Positions 63,414-64,000 of a DNA stretch of 64,000 nt are shown piece by piece; the stretch's first letter is position 1; every line of letters begins with the position of its first letter. Origin of the DNA: Arthrinium phaeospermum (Eukaryota; Ascomycota; Sordariomycetes; Amphisphaeriales; Apiosporaceae); NCBI GenBank assembly GCA_006503535.1, contig QYRS01000006.1, forward strand, positions 434,001 to 498,000, read 5' to 3'. The notes below the pieces were generated by a model, which saw only the letters and a list, made by a program, of their open reading frames with translations, searched no databases and was not told where the DNA came from. Position numbers and translations under genes: made by a program.

Positions 63414-64000
63414 ATGGCGCAGGTTGACACATTCGATTCCTTCGAGGAGCTCTTGACATCTGGGGATGCCTCAGATGTCAAGGTGATTTGTGGCGACCGA
63501 ACCTGGAACCTGCACAAGGTCATCCTTTGCCGTTCCCCATTCTTCCAGAAGGTCTTCGCAGATGGTCTTGTGGTTAGTCGCGCACCTTGGGAGGATTCAA
63601 GATGCTGTTACTTACACCAATTTTAGGAGGCCCTTGGTAACCATGTTACTCTGACCGACCACAAGCCTGACGAGGCCCAAGGAATCATCACCTTTATCTA
63701 CACAGGAAAGGGTACGTATTTATTTACAGATGTAACTCCCGAGAGTCCGCTGCTAACCTTTTGACAGTTACAAGCGACCTGGAGAAGGATGAGTCCATCG
63801 AAGCCTACATCCGGATGTTCGAAGTGGGCGCTGACTTCGATCTCGGCGATGTTCGCGCCTACGCACTGGCCAAGATTGAGAACGCTTTCGAACGCGTCGC
63901 CGCCTCTGTCAATGATCTCCTTGCCACGGGAGATCCTGCCGCTACCATTTCCCCAGAGATGTTCAACGTTGTCTCTCAGGTTGCGCGATCCGCATACGAT
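63414..64000 (+). CDS. BTB/POZ-domain protein, subfamily B (3' end outside window)
   Basis: Exons 63414-63572, 63627-63711 (85 bp) and 63768 to the right edge. SDVKVICGDRTWNLHKVILC, SPFFQKVFADGLV, then GIITFIYTGK-V across splice 2, and EAYIRMFEVGADFDLGDVR. Same intron plan as the two genes before it, so the third tandem copy. Its helical C-terminal part is cut off by the window edge. Confidence 0.8.

Overview
The window looks like nuclear DNA of a filamentous ascomycete. Inference: Sordariomycetes, plausibly Sordariales/Chaetomiaceae-like. The support is short GT-AG introns (48-91 nt) in most genes, GC-rich conserved coding sequence, and fungal families: an SLT11 splicing factor, a Pth11-type receptor, an Egh16-like secreted protein, a Yvc1-like TRP channel, and secreted GH127 and GH43 enzymes. 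Exon joins were worked out by hand from splice sites and frame. Family names come from recognised motifs, not database searches.

Layout. 1-6 kb: SLT11 (cut by the left edge), a BBE-type FAD oxidase and a Pth11-like 7-TM protein. 6-9.4 kb: gene-poor, with a minisatellite and an AT-rich repeat. 9.4-15.4 kb: accessory genes, namely a PD-(D/E)XK-like protein, member 1 of a local unknown family, two small proteins with C-terminal membrane anchors (one frameshifted) and a small Cys/His protein. 15.7-26.2 kb: GH127 beta-L-arabinofuranosidase, a putative papain-fold protein, a C2H2 regulator, a gene-poor 3.6 kb and an Egh16-like protein. 26.4-30 kb: a divergent pair, a 602-residue unknown protein and a highly divergent histone H3-like protein. 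30.4-36.3 kb: three more members of the unknown family (one a pseudogene), a Cys-rich protein and an atypical extended SDR. 36.6-40.7 kb: Yvc1-like channel and a sulfotransferase. 41-46.5 kb: an 870-codon intronless orphan ORF with decayed repeats beyond its stop, then a broken gene. 46.9-49.4 kb: fifth family member and an interrupted ankyrin-like gene. 49.6-64 kb: five BTB/POZ genes in two subfamilies, interleaved with a secreted GH43 arabinofuranosidase and a single-pass membrane protein.

The most notable items are these. (1) The histone H3-like gene keeps the KPGTVA-x-REIR signature and the alpha2-L2-alpha3 core, but has a 19-residue insertion in loop L1 and a 68-residue C-terminal extension. 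It shares a 401-bp promoter with an unknown gene. (2) A five-copy local family of unknown function has a variable linker and a conserved C-terminal domain. (3) An 11-bp direct-repeat motif (TGARATAATCA-like) occurs around and inside the histone pair and directly after the PD-(D/E)XK gene. (4) The intronless 870-codon orphan has a degenerating acidic tail. (5) There is a BTB array in which one start codon lies inside a short tandem repeat. GH127 and GH43 would cooperate outside the cell on arabinose-containing hemicellulose or glycoproteins, although they lie 36 kb apart.
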